From Anabaena sphaerica FACHB-251 (GTDB lineage: Bacteria > Cyanobacteriota > Cyanobacteriia > Cyanobacteriales > Nostocaceae), in assembly GCF_014696825.1 (NCBI RefSeq), contig NZ_JACJQU010000008.1, positions 1 to 64,000 on the forward strand: a DNA stretch of 64,000 nt, written 5' to 3'. Below the pieces are notes generated by a model, which searched no databases, was not told the DNA's origin, and worked only from the letters and a program-made list of their open reading frames with translations. Positions 37,024-45,720 of the stretch are shown here, one piece after another (position 1 is the stretch's first letter; each line of letters begins with the position of its first letter). A program made the position numbers and the translations under genes.

Positions 37024-37734
37024 TTAGCCCTTTTGATTCAGAGTGGTAACTACTTCATACCCAATTTGTGTTTTTTGTTTTTTACTCTTAATATTTCGGA
37101 TTCTAATGGAACTAATTTGATTAGCATTAGTCAAATGTGTTCCACCACAAGCTTCTTTTGTTAAACCACCAACATCCAATTTACGGACTCCTGCTTCATT
37201 AACTATTTTCAGTGGCATACTATTTCTAATTACTTCATCAAGTCTTTCCTCTAACATTAGCTTTAACTTATCTTCATCCATAGGACTACCTATAAATGTG
37301 ACTTTAGCTTCTCCAGGAAAGTGATGTCCTTGGACTGCTTTCAAGTTTGGTTCAATTTTTTCAGCTAAAGCAGCTAATATGTGTCCTGCGGAATGTAAAG
37401 ACATTTGTTGAAAACGCCATTCTTTATCAACACGCAGGATAACCATACTTCCAATTTCAAAATCAGGTTTCTCCTTCAAAATATGGTTAATCTGAATGAG
37501 ATTGGGATTAGTAGGATCAAGAACTTCCTTTTGCACAAAGTCAACTTCTATGTCATTTATTCTTCCCTTATCTGAACGTTGACCTCCTCCTTGAGGGTGA
37601 AATATTGTTTCGTCAACACGAATAGAATAGACATTATATCCACCGAATTCTATCTGCTGAATATCCGTAACTTTAGCTGTTGATTCATATTGGTCTTGAT
37701 GAGTCATATACACTGGATTTGTGGCAAGCTGCAT
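37024..37734 (-). CDS. AlaX-like tRNA editing hydrolase (alanyl-tRNA synthetase editing domain)
   Basis: Free-standing editing protein predicted to hydrolyse a wrongly charged tRNA (classically Ser- or Gly-tRNA-Ala). 236 residues. FHPQGGGQRSDKGRI lies near 45-59. The four zinc ligands are His114 and His118 (SLHSAGHIL) plus Cys196 and His200 (EACGGTHLTN), all intact. There is no aminoacylation domain. AAGGAG stands 8 bases before the ATG. It lies 84 bases downstream of a 2OG-Fe(II) oxygenase gene on the same strand, with no other gene for 800 bases downstream, so the two likely form an operon. The pairing suggests it might clear tRNA charged with a modified amino acid; that is inference. Confidence 0.88.
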   Translation of the reverse strand: MQLATNPVYMTHQDQYESTAKVTDIQQIEFGGYNVYSIRVDETIFHPQGGGQRSDKGRINDIEVDFVQKEVLDPTNPNLIQINHILKEKPDFEIGSMVILRVDKEWRFQQMSLHSAGHILAALAEKIEPNLKAVQGHHFPGEAKVTFIGSPMDEDKLKLMLEERLDEVIRNSMPLKIVNEAGVRKLDVGGLTKEACGGTHLTNANQISSIRIRNIKSKKQKTQIGYEVVTTLNQKG

Positions 37735-37818
37735 AATTTAATCTCCTTGACTTATTTTTGGGAAAATTTAGATGAATTTTTTGAGACTACCTACTATTAT
37801 TAATTCATTGGGAAAATT

Positions 37819-38592
37819 CTAACTCCAGTAGGTAAGCGGTAAATTATCGTTTCGATAACCAATAAAACATGAAGCTGTTAACCTATGTGTATTTCCTGGA
37901 CGAATTGAATGAAGATTTTGGGAGTTAAACAGAATTAAATCACCAGTAAATGCCTTAAGACTAGTTGATGGTTCTGGTAAATGACAATGATTAATACCAT
38001 AAAGACCATCTGATTTTTCTTGATAAGATCCATAATCTAAACCAAATGACCAAAGTTCCAAATCACCTCCATTTTCAGGAACTTGAAGATAAATATTTGC
38101 TGCCAATTGGGTTTTTATTGACCGTAAACTAGACTCATTTGAAACATTCCATGTAACCATATCTTGATGTGGAAGTACGTATGTTTCTGGTTCTATAACC
38201 CGACATAAACCCACAAACATTAATTGTTTATTATAACGTTCAATATTTGCTCCAGATGGCCATATCTCGTCTAATTCTAACCGCAGAATATCTATAGGTG
38301 ATAAGGATGGAGTAAAGTATTGCCGAATTCTATCAATTGATGGTTTAGCTGAGGTAAAATACTGACTTGCAATTTTCTCAGATGACTGAGTTTCAGAAAA
38401 AGATAAACCATATCTACCAACTTCACCAGGAGCATAAGCATAAAATTCATACTCATCTTGTAAAATTGTATCTGCACAGTTTTTTGCTTTATTTATGGGA
38501 AAATAATTAGGAACCCATATAGCTAATATTTCTCCTCTTATGAGTTTTTTGAGAGACTCTAAATCTAATTTTTCTTGCTGGATGTAATTCAT
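37819..38592 (-). CDS. 2OG-Fe(II) oxygenase, free-amino-acid hydroxylase-like
   Basis: 257 residues. The iron site is His142 and Asp144 (LPHQDMVTWN) and distal His228 (NSQNLHSIRPG). Arg237 (THRLTAS) probably binds 2-oxoglutarate. The carboxylate Asp is present, so it should hydroxylate; radical halogenases have Gly or Ala there. The overall pattern (IYLQVPENGGDLELWSFG, SCFIGYRNDNLPLTYWS) reminds me of the BesD-like family acting on free amino acids, but this is from memory. GGAG stands 8 bases before the ATG. First gene of the presumed operon with the AlaX-like gene. No transporter or synthetase nearby. Confidence 0.8.
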   Translation of the reverse strand: MNYIQQEKLDLESLKKLIRGEILAIWVPNYFPINKAKNCADTILQDEYEFYAYAPGEVGRYGLSFSETQSSEKIASQYFTSAKPSIDRIRQYFTPSLSPIDILRLELDEIWPSGANIERYNKQLMFVGLCRVIEPETYVLPHQDMVTWNVSNESSLRSIKTQLAANIYLQVPENGGDLELWSFGLDYGSYQEKSDGLYGINHCHLPEPSTSLKAFTGDLILFNSQNLHSIRPGNTHRLTASCFIGYRNDNLPLTYWS

Positions 38593-38799
38593 CTCTTATC
38601 TCCGATATTGTTCAATTGAGTAGATTTTTACTCATATTGAATTTAATGGCAATTCAAAAAGTTCATAAGTTTTATCTATCAAAATTGCAACAAAATCGTA
38701 AATATTTCATAAATTTCAGAAAAATATCCTAAAAATTCATAAAATTCAGCTATTATCAAATTTCATGGGGCAACTGTAACTACTAATACCTATCAACAG

Positions 38800-39252
38800 A
38801 TGACTGCGGAAGAAGCATTGAAACTGATAGAACTTGCTGATAACTGGGTTGTTGCGAAGACAGGAGAACCGCTGTCAGATGTCCAAAAGGCAATAATTCA
38901 ACAGATATTAGAAGGTAAGAAACTAAAGGATGTAGAAGTTGTAGGCTATGCAAATAGTTCTATTCAACGTGAATATGCTCCCAAGTTATGGAGACTGTTG
39001 GAGGACGTAACAGGAGAGAAAAAGGTTGGCGTGAAAAACCTACAGGTAGTTATAGAGAGACTACAAAAACGTGAATTACCCAAAGTTTCAGATACCGTAA
39101 CAGCAAATATTGAGGAGACTGAGAGAGAAAATAACAACATAAAACAGCTTTCAGAATTAGGTATAGAGAATCTTCTATGCTATTCATCAGAGTCTAATTT
39201 TGTCGGACGTGACACAGACAGCAATTACCGATATCAACACCCTCATCAGTGA
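38800..39252 (+). pseudogene. N-terminal part of a frameshifted STAND (NB-ARC/TPR) protein
   Basis: 150 codons from the ATG at 38800. The helical N-terminal domain (MTAEEALKLIELADNWVV, LSDVQKAIIQQILEGKKLKDVE, YAPKLWRLLEDVTGEKKVGVKNLQVVIERLQKR) resembles the HTH-like domain found before NB-ARC domains in many cyanobacterial proteins. Right after the conserved NFVGRDT the frame runs into non-conserved residues and stops at 39252. The expected continuation (AITDINTLIS) is in the next frame, so one extra base within GACACAGACAGC (39211-39222) splits the gene. It may be a mutation, an assembly error or, less likely, programmed shifting. Confidence 0.75.
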
Positions 39253-41239
39253 ACGCCACAAAATCATCGTCATTCAAGCAGCAGGAGGAGTAGGAAAGAC
39301 AACTTTAGCAAAGCAATATTTATATAAAAACTTTGATTTAGTCTTACCACTAGAAATGGCGAAAGATACAGAAAATATTACAGCTGTTGAAAGTGAAATT
39401 GAAACATGGCTAAAACAATACTTTCAAGAAGAACCAGGAAGGGATTTTAAAACTACTCTAAACAGGCTAAAACAACAACTGCAAACCCGCAAAGTAGGAG
39501 TATTAATTGATAACTTAGAACCTGCACTAGATAAACAAGGTAGGTTCATTGAAAAACATAATCTTTATGTAGAACTATTACGAGTTTTAGGTGATGAAAA
39601 TGTGCAGTCTCTCACCCTAATTACCAGTAGAGAAAGGTTATGTGATGATCGTATTGATCGTAGTATCTATCATTATCCTTTAGCTGTGTTAGATGTAACC
39701 GCATGGTCAGAATTTTTTACAACTCGTAAAATTAAGATTGATACCCCATCTTTAGAAGCAATGCACAAAATTTATGGGGGTAATGCTAAAGCAATGGATA
39801 TTCTCTTGGGGGTAATAAGAACAGATTATGATGGGGATATGTCCGCTTATTGGCAAGAAAATTGTACTTTGGTAGAAACGGAATTAAAAAATTTAGTTGA
39901 AAGTCAGTTTAACCGTTTGCAAACTTTAGATATTGATGCTTATAAATTACTTTGTCGGTTAGGATGTTTTCGTTATCAAGATGTACCCAGAGTTTCTATT
40001 GATGCACTATTAGCTTTATTGTGGGATATTTCTGAAGATAAGCGGAGAGATGTAATTAAATCTTTGCGAAATGAATTCGAGAAGGGAGAATACTGGTTAC
40101 ATCCAGTCGTTAGAGAACAGGCGATAGAGAGGTTGAAAGCAAGTGGAGAATGGGAGGAGGTAAATCGTAAAGCGGCTGAATTTTGGACTGAGAGTGTGAA
40201 TACAGTTAGAACGATAGAGGATGCGAAAAAAGCATTTGAGGCGTATTATCACTATTTAGATATAAATGATTTTGAGAAGTGTGTTGCAGTGATTATTCAA
40301 AGGAGAGATGAGCCTTGGAAGAAAGACGTTCATAAGCGTCTAACTTTACCTCCCAGTCTTGCAGGTTCTTTCTCCAGGTTCGGATTGTTAGAAAGAATGA
40401 TTTTTTCTATAAGGAAAATTGTTTGCTATATCCCACAGGGATATTTATTAATTCAGCTTAATAACACCCTTGGCGACCTTTATTGGCGGATAGGATATAT
40501 TCACGAAGCTATTAAATCTTATCAAGATTCTCAAGCTATAGCTATTAAATTTAACGTAGAAAATTTAGATTACTTAGAGATAGATTCTTTATATAATATT
40601 GGTCGTTGTAAAGTGGAATTAGGGGAAATAGCTGAAGCCATAGAATTACTGGAAAAGGCTCATGCAAGCTCTGAATATTCAAAATGGCACGTACGTTCTG
40701 TATCTATTTTGTTTAATTTAGCATTTTTATATTCATGTTTAGGATTTCAGGAAAAAGCAACTTACTTAGCAGAAAAAATTTATCATGAAATACCTAGTAC
40801 CCCTTTAGGAATTAAGTCTACTGGTTATAGATCACTTTTTTTAGGTTTAACATATATAAATTTAAGTAATTTTAATCAAGCACTTGAAATACTAATATCT
40901 GCTTTATCCTATGCTGAAAAAATTAACTTTATTCAGATGAAAGGGAAAACTTTAGTGGGTTTAGCACAAATACACCGAGAACAAGACAATTTTGAAAAAT
41001 CTCTTGACCAGCATTCAGAATCAATCGAAATCTTAGATAAAATCGGTGCTAAATGTGATTTAGCAGAAGCATACTACCAACTAGGCTTAACATATCAAAA
41101 AATGGGTGAAACCGAAAAAAGCAACACCAACTTTAACGAAGCTATCCAACTGTATCAAGAAATGGAAGCACCCAAGCAAGTTGAGAAAGCGAAAAAAGCC
41201 AAAAGAGGAAATATTGATTCACAAAATGTAAGAGTTTAG
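39200..41239 (+). pseudogene. NB-ARC ATPase plus TPR part of the frameshifted STAND protein
   Basis: About 670 codons in the frame that continues the N-terminal fragment. The real homology begins at AITDINTLIS (39221). The NTPase has Walker A AAGGVGKTT, Walker B VGVLIDNLEP, the TSRERL sensor and GGNAKAMD. A winged-helix/ARC region (YKLLCRLGCFRYQDVPRVS) follows. The C-terminal half is TPR repeats (LGDLYWRIGYIHEAIKSYQ, YNIGRCKVELGEIAEAIELLEKA, YYQLGLTYQKMGETEKSNTNF). STAND proteins act as ligand-triggered signalling switches and some are antiviral. The only upstream initiation codon is a TTG without a ribosome site, so independent translation is unlikely. Joined with the fragment at 38800 it would give an intact protein of about 810 residues. 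Confidence 0.8.
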
Positions 41240-41317
41240 CAATGCTAAACCCCTACTACATTCTTAATTATGAATTATGAATTATATAATTATGAATTAT
41301 GAATTATAAATTCTAAA

Positions 41318-41746
41318 TTACTTCCCAGGCTTTACCACCAACACCGAACAATTAGCCTCTTCCATGACTTGAGTGCTAACAGAACCCTCAACAATTCTCT
41401 TCATCCCGGTTAACCCACGACTACCAATCACCACTAAATCAGTTTTATAAATATTGGCTAGTCTAATAATTTCGTCAGCAGGATCACCAGTTACTAATTC
41501 TAACTCGCTTTTGACTGACAATTGTTCCTGATATGATTGCAGCTGCTTTTCAATATGGAAATAAAACGACTTTGGTGAGTCTGGATGAGGACGATCAGCG
41601 GGTAATTCTATTTCTGACTCTGGGGTAGGAAATACATGACAAAGAATAACTTTAGTGTTTGACGACAGCACCAAATCACCTAAAGTTTGAATTACTCGTT
41701 CAGCAATTTCCGAGCCATCCAGAGCTACTAAAATAGTTTTTAACAC
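41318..41746 (-). CDS. Universal stress protein (UspA family)
   Basis: 142-residue alpha/beta nucleotide-binding protein. The N-terminus is KTILVALDGSEIAERV. The C-terminal ATP-binding motif is VIGSRGLTGMKRIVEGSVSTQVMEEANCSVLVVK, with the G-x2-G-x9-G-S pattern. It is therefore the ATP-binding Usp type. Cytosolic stress-response role, exact function unknown. Separated from the STAND gene by an AATTATGAATT repeat (about 41265-41318). Confidence 0.93.
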   Translation of the reverse strand: MLKTILVALDGSEIAERVIQTLGDLVLSSNTKVILCHVFPTPESEIELPADRPHPDSPKSFYFHIEKQLQSYQEQLSVKSELELVTGDPADEIIRLANIYKTDLVVIGSRGLTGMKRIVEGSVSTQVMEEANCSVLVVKPGK

Positions 41747-41921
41747 CGCTTTTGTCTCCTCAAGGTAGACCCCTTAAATTATCACATCAAGAATTTTATT
41801 GGTTTGAACACCAACAATTTTCTTAATGTGAACTTTCGTTTGCTAAAGTCACAAACTCACTATCATTAACTATGAAGTAGCTGCTGTCAACCGCATTCAG
41901 GAAAAAATATTGCATTCTAAA

Positions 41922-43223
41922 TTACTCTTTGTCCGCAATTCGCCTTCGTACTGAATCACCATGGGAAGGCAAACCTTCAGCTTTAGCAAGAGTGTCAATT
42001 GCACCAGCCACTTTCCCAAGTGCTGTTGATGAGTATTGGATAATACTAGAGTGTTTGAGGAACGTTTCTACACCCAAAGCAGAAGCATAACGGGCAGCAC
42101 CAGAGGTAGGTAAGGTGTGGTTAGGTCCTGCTAAATAGTCTCCTACAGCTTCTGGTGTTGAATTACCCAGGAAAATAGCACCAGCATGACGAATCTGGGA
42201 AATTAAAGCCCAAGGATCTTGAACTTCTAATTCTAGGTGTTCAGGAGCAAATTCATTTGAGAGTTCTGCTGCTGCTTCTAGAGATTCGACAACGACAATT
42301 AAGCCGTAATGCGCGATCGCTTTTTCTGTGTCTATTCGTCTGGGATGATCTACCAGTTGTCTATCTACAGCTACCTGGACTTTTTTCGCTAAACCCGCAT
42401 CTGTTGTCAACAAAATCGCCGCCGCCATTGGATCATGTTCAGCCTGTGCCAACAAATCCGCAGCCACGTGGGCAGCATTGGCTGTTTCGTCAGCAATAAT
42501 CAGAACTTCACTTGGTCCTGCTAAGGAATCAATACCCACTGTGCCGTAGACTAGTTTTTTGGCCAAGGTGACATAAATGTTACCAGGTCCACTAATCACA
42601 TTCACTTTGGGAATTGTTTCTGTACCGTAGGCTAACGCAGCGATCGCTTGAGCGCCCCCAATCCGATAAATTTCTTCTACCCCAGCTTCCTGGGCAGCCA
42701 CCAAGACTGCTGGATTAACTGCTTTACCTGCCCCTGGCGGTGTTACCATCACTATACGTGGTACACCTGCCACTTTAGCTGGTATAGCATTCATTAGCAC
42801 CGTACTGGGGTAGGAAGCCCGACCTCCAGGGACGTATAAACCTGCCCGATCTACAGGAGTATAGCGTTTACCCAGTACCACTTCATCATCGCCAAAGTGT
42901 ACCCAGCTTTTTGGTACTCGCTGACGGTGAAACGCTTCAATTTGGCGACAAGCCAGCTGAATAGCTGCCAACAAATCCTTTGATACCTGTTGGTAAGCTG
43001 CATCCAGTTCTGAACCTGTAACCCTTAGTTCTTCTGGTTGCAAGGTTTGGTGGTCAAATTCGGCTGTGTAGTGCAGTACAGCTTTGTCGCCTTGGCGCTT
43101 GACTGCTTGCAACACTTCCCGCACCGTTGCTTCTTTGTGAAGCACCTGTTCGTCATGAGTGCGTTCGCAGATACGTTGTAGTTCGGATATAACGTCTGCC
43201 TGCTGAGTAATAATTCGCAGCAT
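41922..43223 (-). CDS. hisD: Histidinol dehydrogenase
   Basis: Last step of histidine synthesis: L-histidinol plus 2 NAD+ to L-histidine, zinc-dependent. 433 residues, full length. Family segments are DRAGLYVPGGRASYPSTVLMNAIPAKVAGV, YRIGGAQAIAALAYGTETIPKVNVISGPGN and AEHDP (zinc/catalytic). FAPEHLELEV (catalytic His), GDYLAGPNHTLPTSG and the terminal HGDSVRRR region follow. Monocistronic, as usual in cyanobacteria where his genes are dispersed. Confidence 0.97.
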   Translation of the reverse strand: MLRIITQQADVISELQRICERTHDEQVLHKEATVREVLQAVKRQGDKAVLHYTAEFDHQTLQPEELRVTGSELDAAYQQVSKDLLAAIQLACRQIEAFHRQRVPKSWVHFGDDEVVLGKRYTPVDRAGLYVPGGRASYPSTVLMNAIPAKVAGVPRIVMVTPPGAGKAVNPAVLVAAQEAGVEEIYRIGGAQAIAALAYGTETIPKVNVISGPGNIYVTLAKKLVYGTVGIDSLAGPSEVLIIADETANAAHVAADLLAQAEHDPMAAAILLTTDAGLAKKVQVAVDRQLVDHPRRIDTEKAIAHYGLIVVVESLEAAAELSNEFAPEHLELEVQDPWALISQIRHAGAIFLGNSTPEAVGDYLAGPNHTLPTSGAARYASALGVETFLKHSSIIQYSSTALGKVAGAIDTLAKAEGLPSHGDSVRRRIADKE

Positions 43224-43666
43224 GGAGTAAGGACAATGCCAAAATTAGAATGTTCCCGTTTGAGAATCAGTTTGGCTCTTTACCCATTCAGGGATCAGGC
43301 TCATCCTAATTCTCTTCTCTAGCTTAACCCGGATTTTTTTGATACTCCCAGGATTATTGCCTGTGAAAATACATCCTCATGGGAAATGAACTGAATTAGC
43401 AGTCACACCTCTTCTTTCGATTGTGGTGAGTTAGGACACTATTTGGTTCAGTAACTTATTTTAACCTATTTCCTGATTTTGCGACTCTCCAACTCCAAAG
43501 GCATGGAAATTTTTCAGCTAACCTCTGCCGACACTAGCCTGACCCTGATTGGCAACTTCAGGAAGGAAATTTTTTCTAGAAATTATAACATTGGCAACTT
43601 TGGTGCTATATTAGTAAATCTAGTAGTGTGTGTACATATTAATTAATAGTTTTTTTGGAATTGACT
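43224..43666. other. Divergent intergenic region hisD/rpsT
   Basis: 443 bases with no gene recognised. AT-rich near 43580-43655, where TATATTAGTAAAT and similar stretches suggest an rpsT promoter. No repeat array. Confidence 0.45.
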
Positions 43667-43963
43667 GTGGCGAATACAAAGTCTGCTCTCAAACGCGCCC
43701 AAATCGCAGAACGCAACCGACTGCGTAACAAAGCATATAAATCAGCAGTAAAGACGCTGATGAAAAAATACTTGACTGCTGTTGAAGCTCATGCGGCTAA
43801 TCCTACTCCAGAATCAAAACAAGTAGTAGATGCTCGGATGTCTGAGGCCTACAGCAAAATTGATAAAGCTGTAAAGCGGGGTGTGCTACACCCCAACACC
43901 GGGGCGAGGAAAAAGTCAAGGTTAGCTCACAAACTCAAACCGCTGACCCAAACAGCAGAGTAG
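43667..43963 (+). CDS. rpsT: 30S ribosomal protein S20
   Basis: Small-subunit rRNA-binding protein, 98 residues from GTG 43667 ([26 protein letters not shown]). Four extra codons from a TTG at 43655 do not fit the family. The helical-bundle sequence ([45 protein letters not shown]) is complete. Upstream of tatD and the rpoB operon, an order known from other Nostocales. Confidence 0.97.
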   Translation: MANTKSALKRAQIAERNRLRNKAYKSAVKTLMKKYLTAVEAHAANPTPESKQVVDARMSEAYSKIDKAVKRGVLHPNTGARKKSRLAHKLKPLTQTAE

Positions 43964-44035
43964 TCATTAGTCGTTAGTCATTAGCTAAGAGATTAATGAC
44001 TTACCCCATACCCAGTAATGACTCCTGACTCCATC

Positions 44036-44839
44036 ATGCAATTAGTAGACACCCACGTACATCTCAACTTTGATCTATTTCAGCCAGATTTAGCAGCAGT
44101 GCGATCGCGTTGGCAAGAAGCAGGGATAGTAAGTTTAGTGCATTCCTGTGTTCATCCCGAAGAATTTGCCAGCATTCAAACTTTAGCTCACCAGTTCCCC
44201 GAAATCAGTTTTGCCGTTGGCTTACATCCTTTAGATGCAGCCAAATGGAACCACCAGACAGCAGAGAAAATCACATCTCTAGCCTGTTCCGATTCTAAAG
44301 TGGTGGCGATTGGGGAAATGGGACTAGATTTTTACAAGGCAAATAACTATGAACAACAGTACATAGTATTTGAGACGCAATTAGCGATCGCTACTGAACT
44401 TAACCTACCAGTGATCATCCATTGTCGTGATGCAGCACCACAGGTAAGAGAAGTATTGCAGAAATGGCGGGAAAATCAAGGAGAAAGACTGCGGGGTGTA
44501 ATGCATTGTTGGAGTGGAACGCCAGAAGAAACCCAATGGTTTCTTGATTTAGGCTTCTACATTAGCTTCAGTGGGACAGTAACCTTTAAAAACGCGAAAG
44601 CCATACAAGCCTCAGCTGCTATGGTGAGTAGCGATCGCCTACTTATAGAAACAGATTGTCCTTTTCTGGCTCCCACACCCAAAAGAGGCGAAAAACGCAA
44701 CGAACCAGCTTATGTAGGTTATGTAGCCGAACAATTAGCTAAATTAAGGGAGGAAACGGTAGAAGCGATCGCCCATCAAACCACTGAAAATGCTTGCAAA
44801 TTATTCGGACTTTCATTAACACAGAGCGATTGCACCTGA
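44036..44839 (+). CDS. TatD family metal-dependent hydrolase
   Basis: TIM-barrel nuclease/hydrolase, 267 residues. Metal ligands are visible: DTHVHLNF (HxH), [21 protein letters not shown] and [10 protein letters not shown]. Start at ATG 44036. An ATG 18 bases upstream lies in an ACTCCTGACTCC repeat, so it is rejected. Cytosolic. Possible roles are 3'-5' DNase or D-aminoacyl hydrolase-like activity. Located between rpsT and rpoB. Confidence 0.93.
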   Translation: MQLVDTHVHLNFDLFQPDLAAVRSRWQEAGIVSLVHSCVHPEEFASIQTLAHQFPEISFAVGLHPLDAAKWNHQTAEKITSLACSDSKVVAIGEMGLDFYKANNYEQQYIVFETQLAIATELNLPVIIHCRDAAPQVREVLQKWRENQGERLRGVMHCWSGTPEETQWFLDLGFYISFSGTVTFKNAKAIQASAAMVSSDRLLIETDCPFLAPTPKRGEKRNEPAYVGYVAEQLAKLREETVEAIAHQTTENACKLFGLSLTQSDCT

Positions 44840-45720
44840 TAAATTGCTCGTCTACCAATCATCAAGCATCATCAAAAAGCACTCCCCCAGTACCTCTATC
44901 ATCAACTGCTTTGGGAGCATTGCCTTGAGTAAACCCAGAAAGAAAGCAAAAATAAGACTCTCGGATGACAAAACCGTGCTAATATTATTCCCTCCAAAAC
45001 ATTTCACTTGCGTCATAATGATAAAGGAAGGAATTTTTAAATAACTACTGAAAAATGCTAGTTAATGATAGGTATAAAATCTATCTCAACGACTAAATAC
45101 TGGTGATTGTTGATAAAATAGAACCCAAAATTCACGGACATCTAAAATATCTCTACAAGCAGATGCTCTCAATAGATAACAAACCCTGGCAGCATAGTTT
45201 GATATGGAATGCAAGCAAAACAGCCTATCTCTGTGTATCGAATGTGTATTGAACTATAGAAAATTATTAAAAGTAAGAGCCTTGTGACTAAAACTCAGCA
45301 AAATAAATCCATCCTGATTCAAAGCCTACACTCGCGGATTCATCATTTTTGGGGTCTCACTGTGAGTATAGATGAGGTCTTTTAAAGATACAACAGTATG
45401 GATGTGCATAGATTGAACAGGCTGTTTTGGAGGGTGGGAGTGAGAAAAACAAATCAAACTCAGCAAGATATCAACCATCTGTTCTTGTTGCATCAATCCC
45501 GGCAGTGGATTTTAGCCATCCTTGCTGATCTTCAAGGGCGATTATCCACTTCTCAAAAGCGCCCATGCCAATTTTAATTGCAGCGGAAAGCCCGCATCTG
45601 TGAATAGCAGGTGATGTCAGGAGAAGTTAATCGACAGCCTGCATACACAACGCTAGAGTCGGGAAAATTACCACAACAGTATCCAAGCGAAAGTTTAACC
45701 AGGTTGACAAAGGTAGAGGC
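44840..45720. other. Long region upstream of rpoB
   Basis: 881 bases. It holds AT-rich DNA, a CTCAC-T-GTGAG palindrome (45356-45366), and one candidate short frame with a ribosome site (45440-45577). It presumably carries the rpoB promoter and a long leader. No tandem repeat array, unusual for the spacers of this window. Confidence 0.5.
45440..45577 (+). CDS. Candidate 45-residue leader ORF upstream of rpoB
   Basis: GTG 45440 to TAA 45575-45577, with GGAGGGTGGGA just before it. The predicted peptide is MRKTNQTQQDINHLFLLHQ... followed by WILAILADLQGRL and a basic tail. It has no known homolog that I can name. The only support is the ribosome-site-like sequence and plausible composition; it may be chance. 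Confidence 0.25.
   Translation: MRKTNQTQQDINHLFLLHQSRQWILAILADLQGRLSTSQKRPCQF

Noticed and set aside
37819-38592. Radical halogenase
   Set aside because: The iron-site carboxylate is present (His-Gln-Asp); halogenases of this fold have Gly or Ala there.
39200-39220. Independent TTG start for the NB-ARC/TPR protein
   Set aside because: No ribosome site, and the first seven residues do not fit. The preceding frame carries the matching N-terminal domain, so a frameshift is the simpler explanation.
44844-45044. 66-codon frame after tatD
   Set aside because: No ribosome site, irregular composition, and it lies in AT-rich leader DNA with no recognisable homology.
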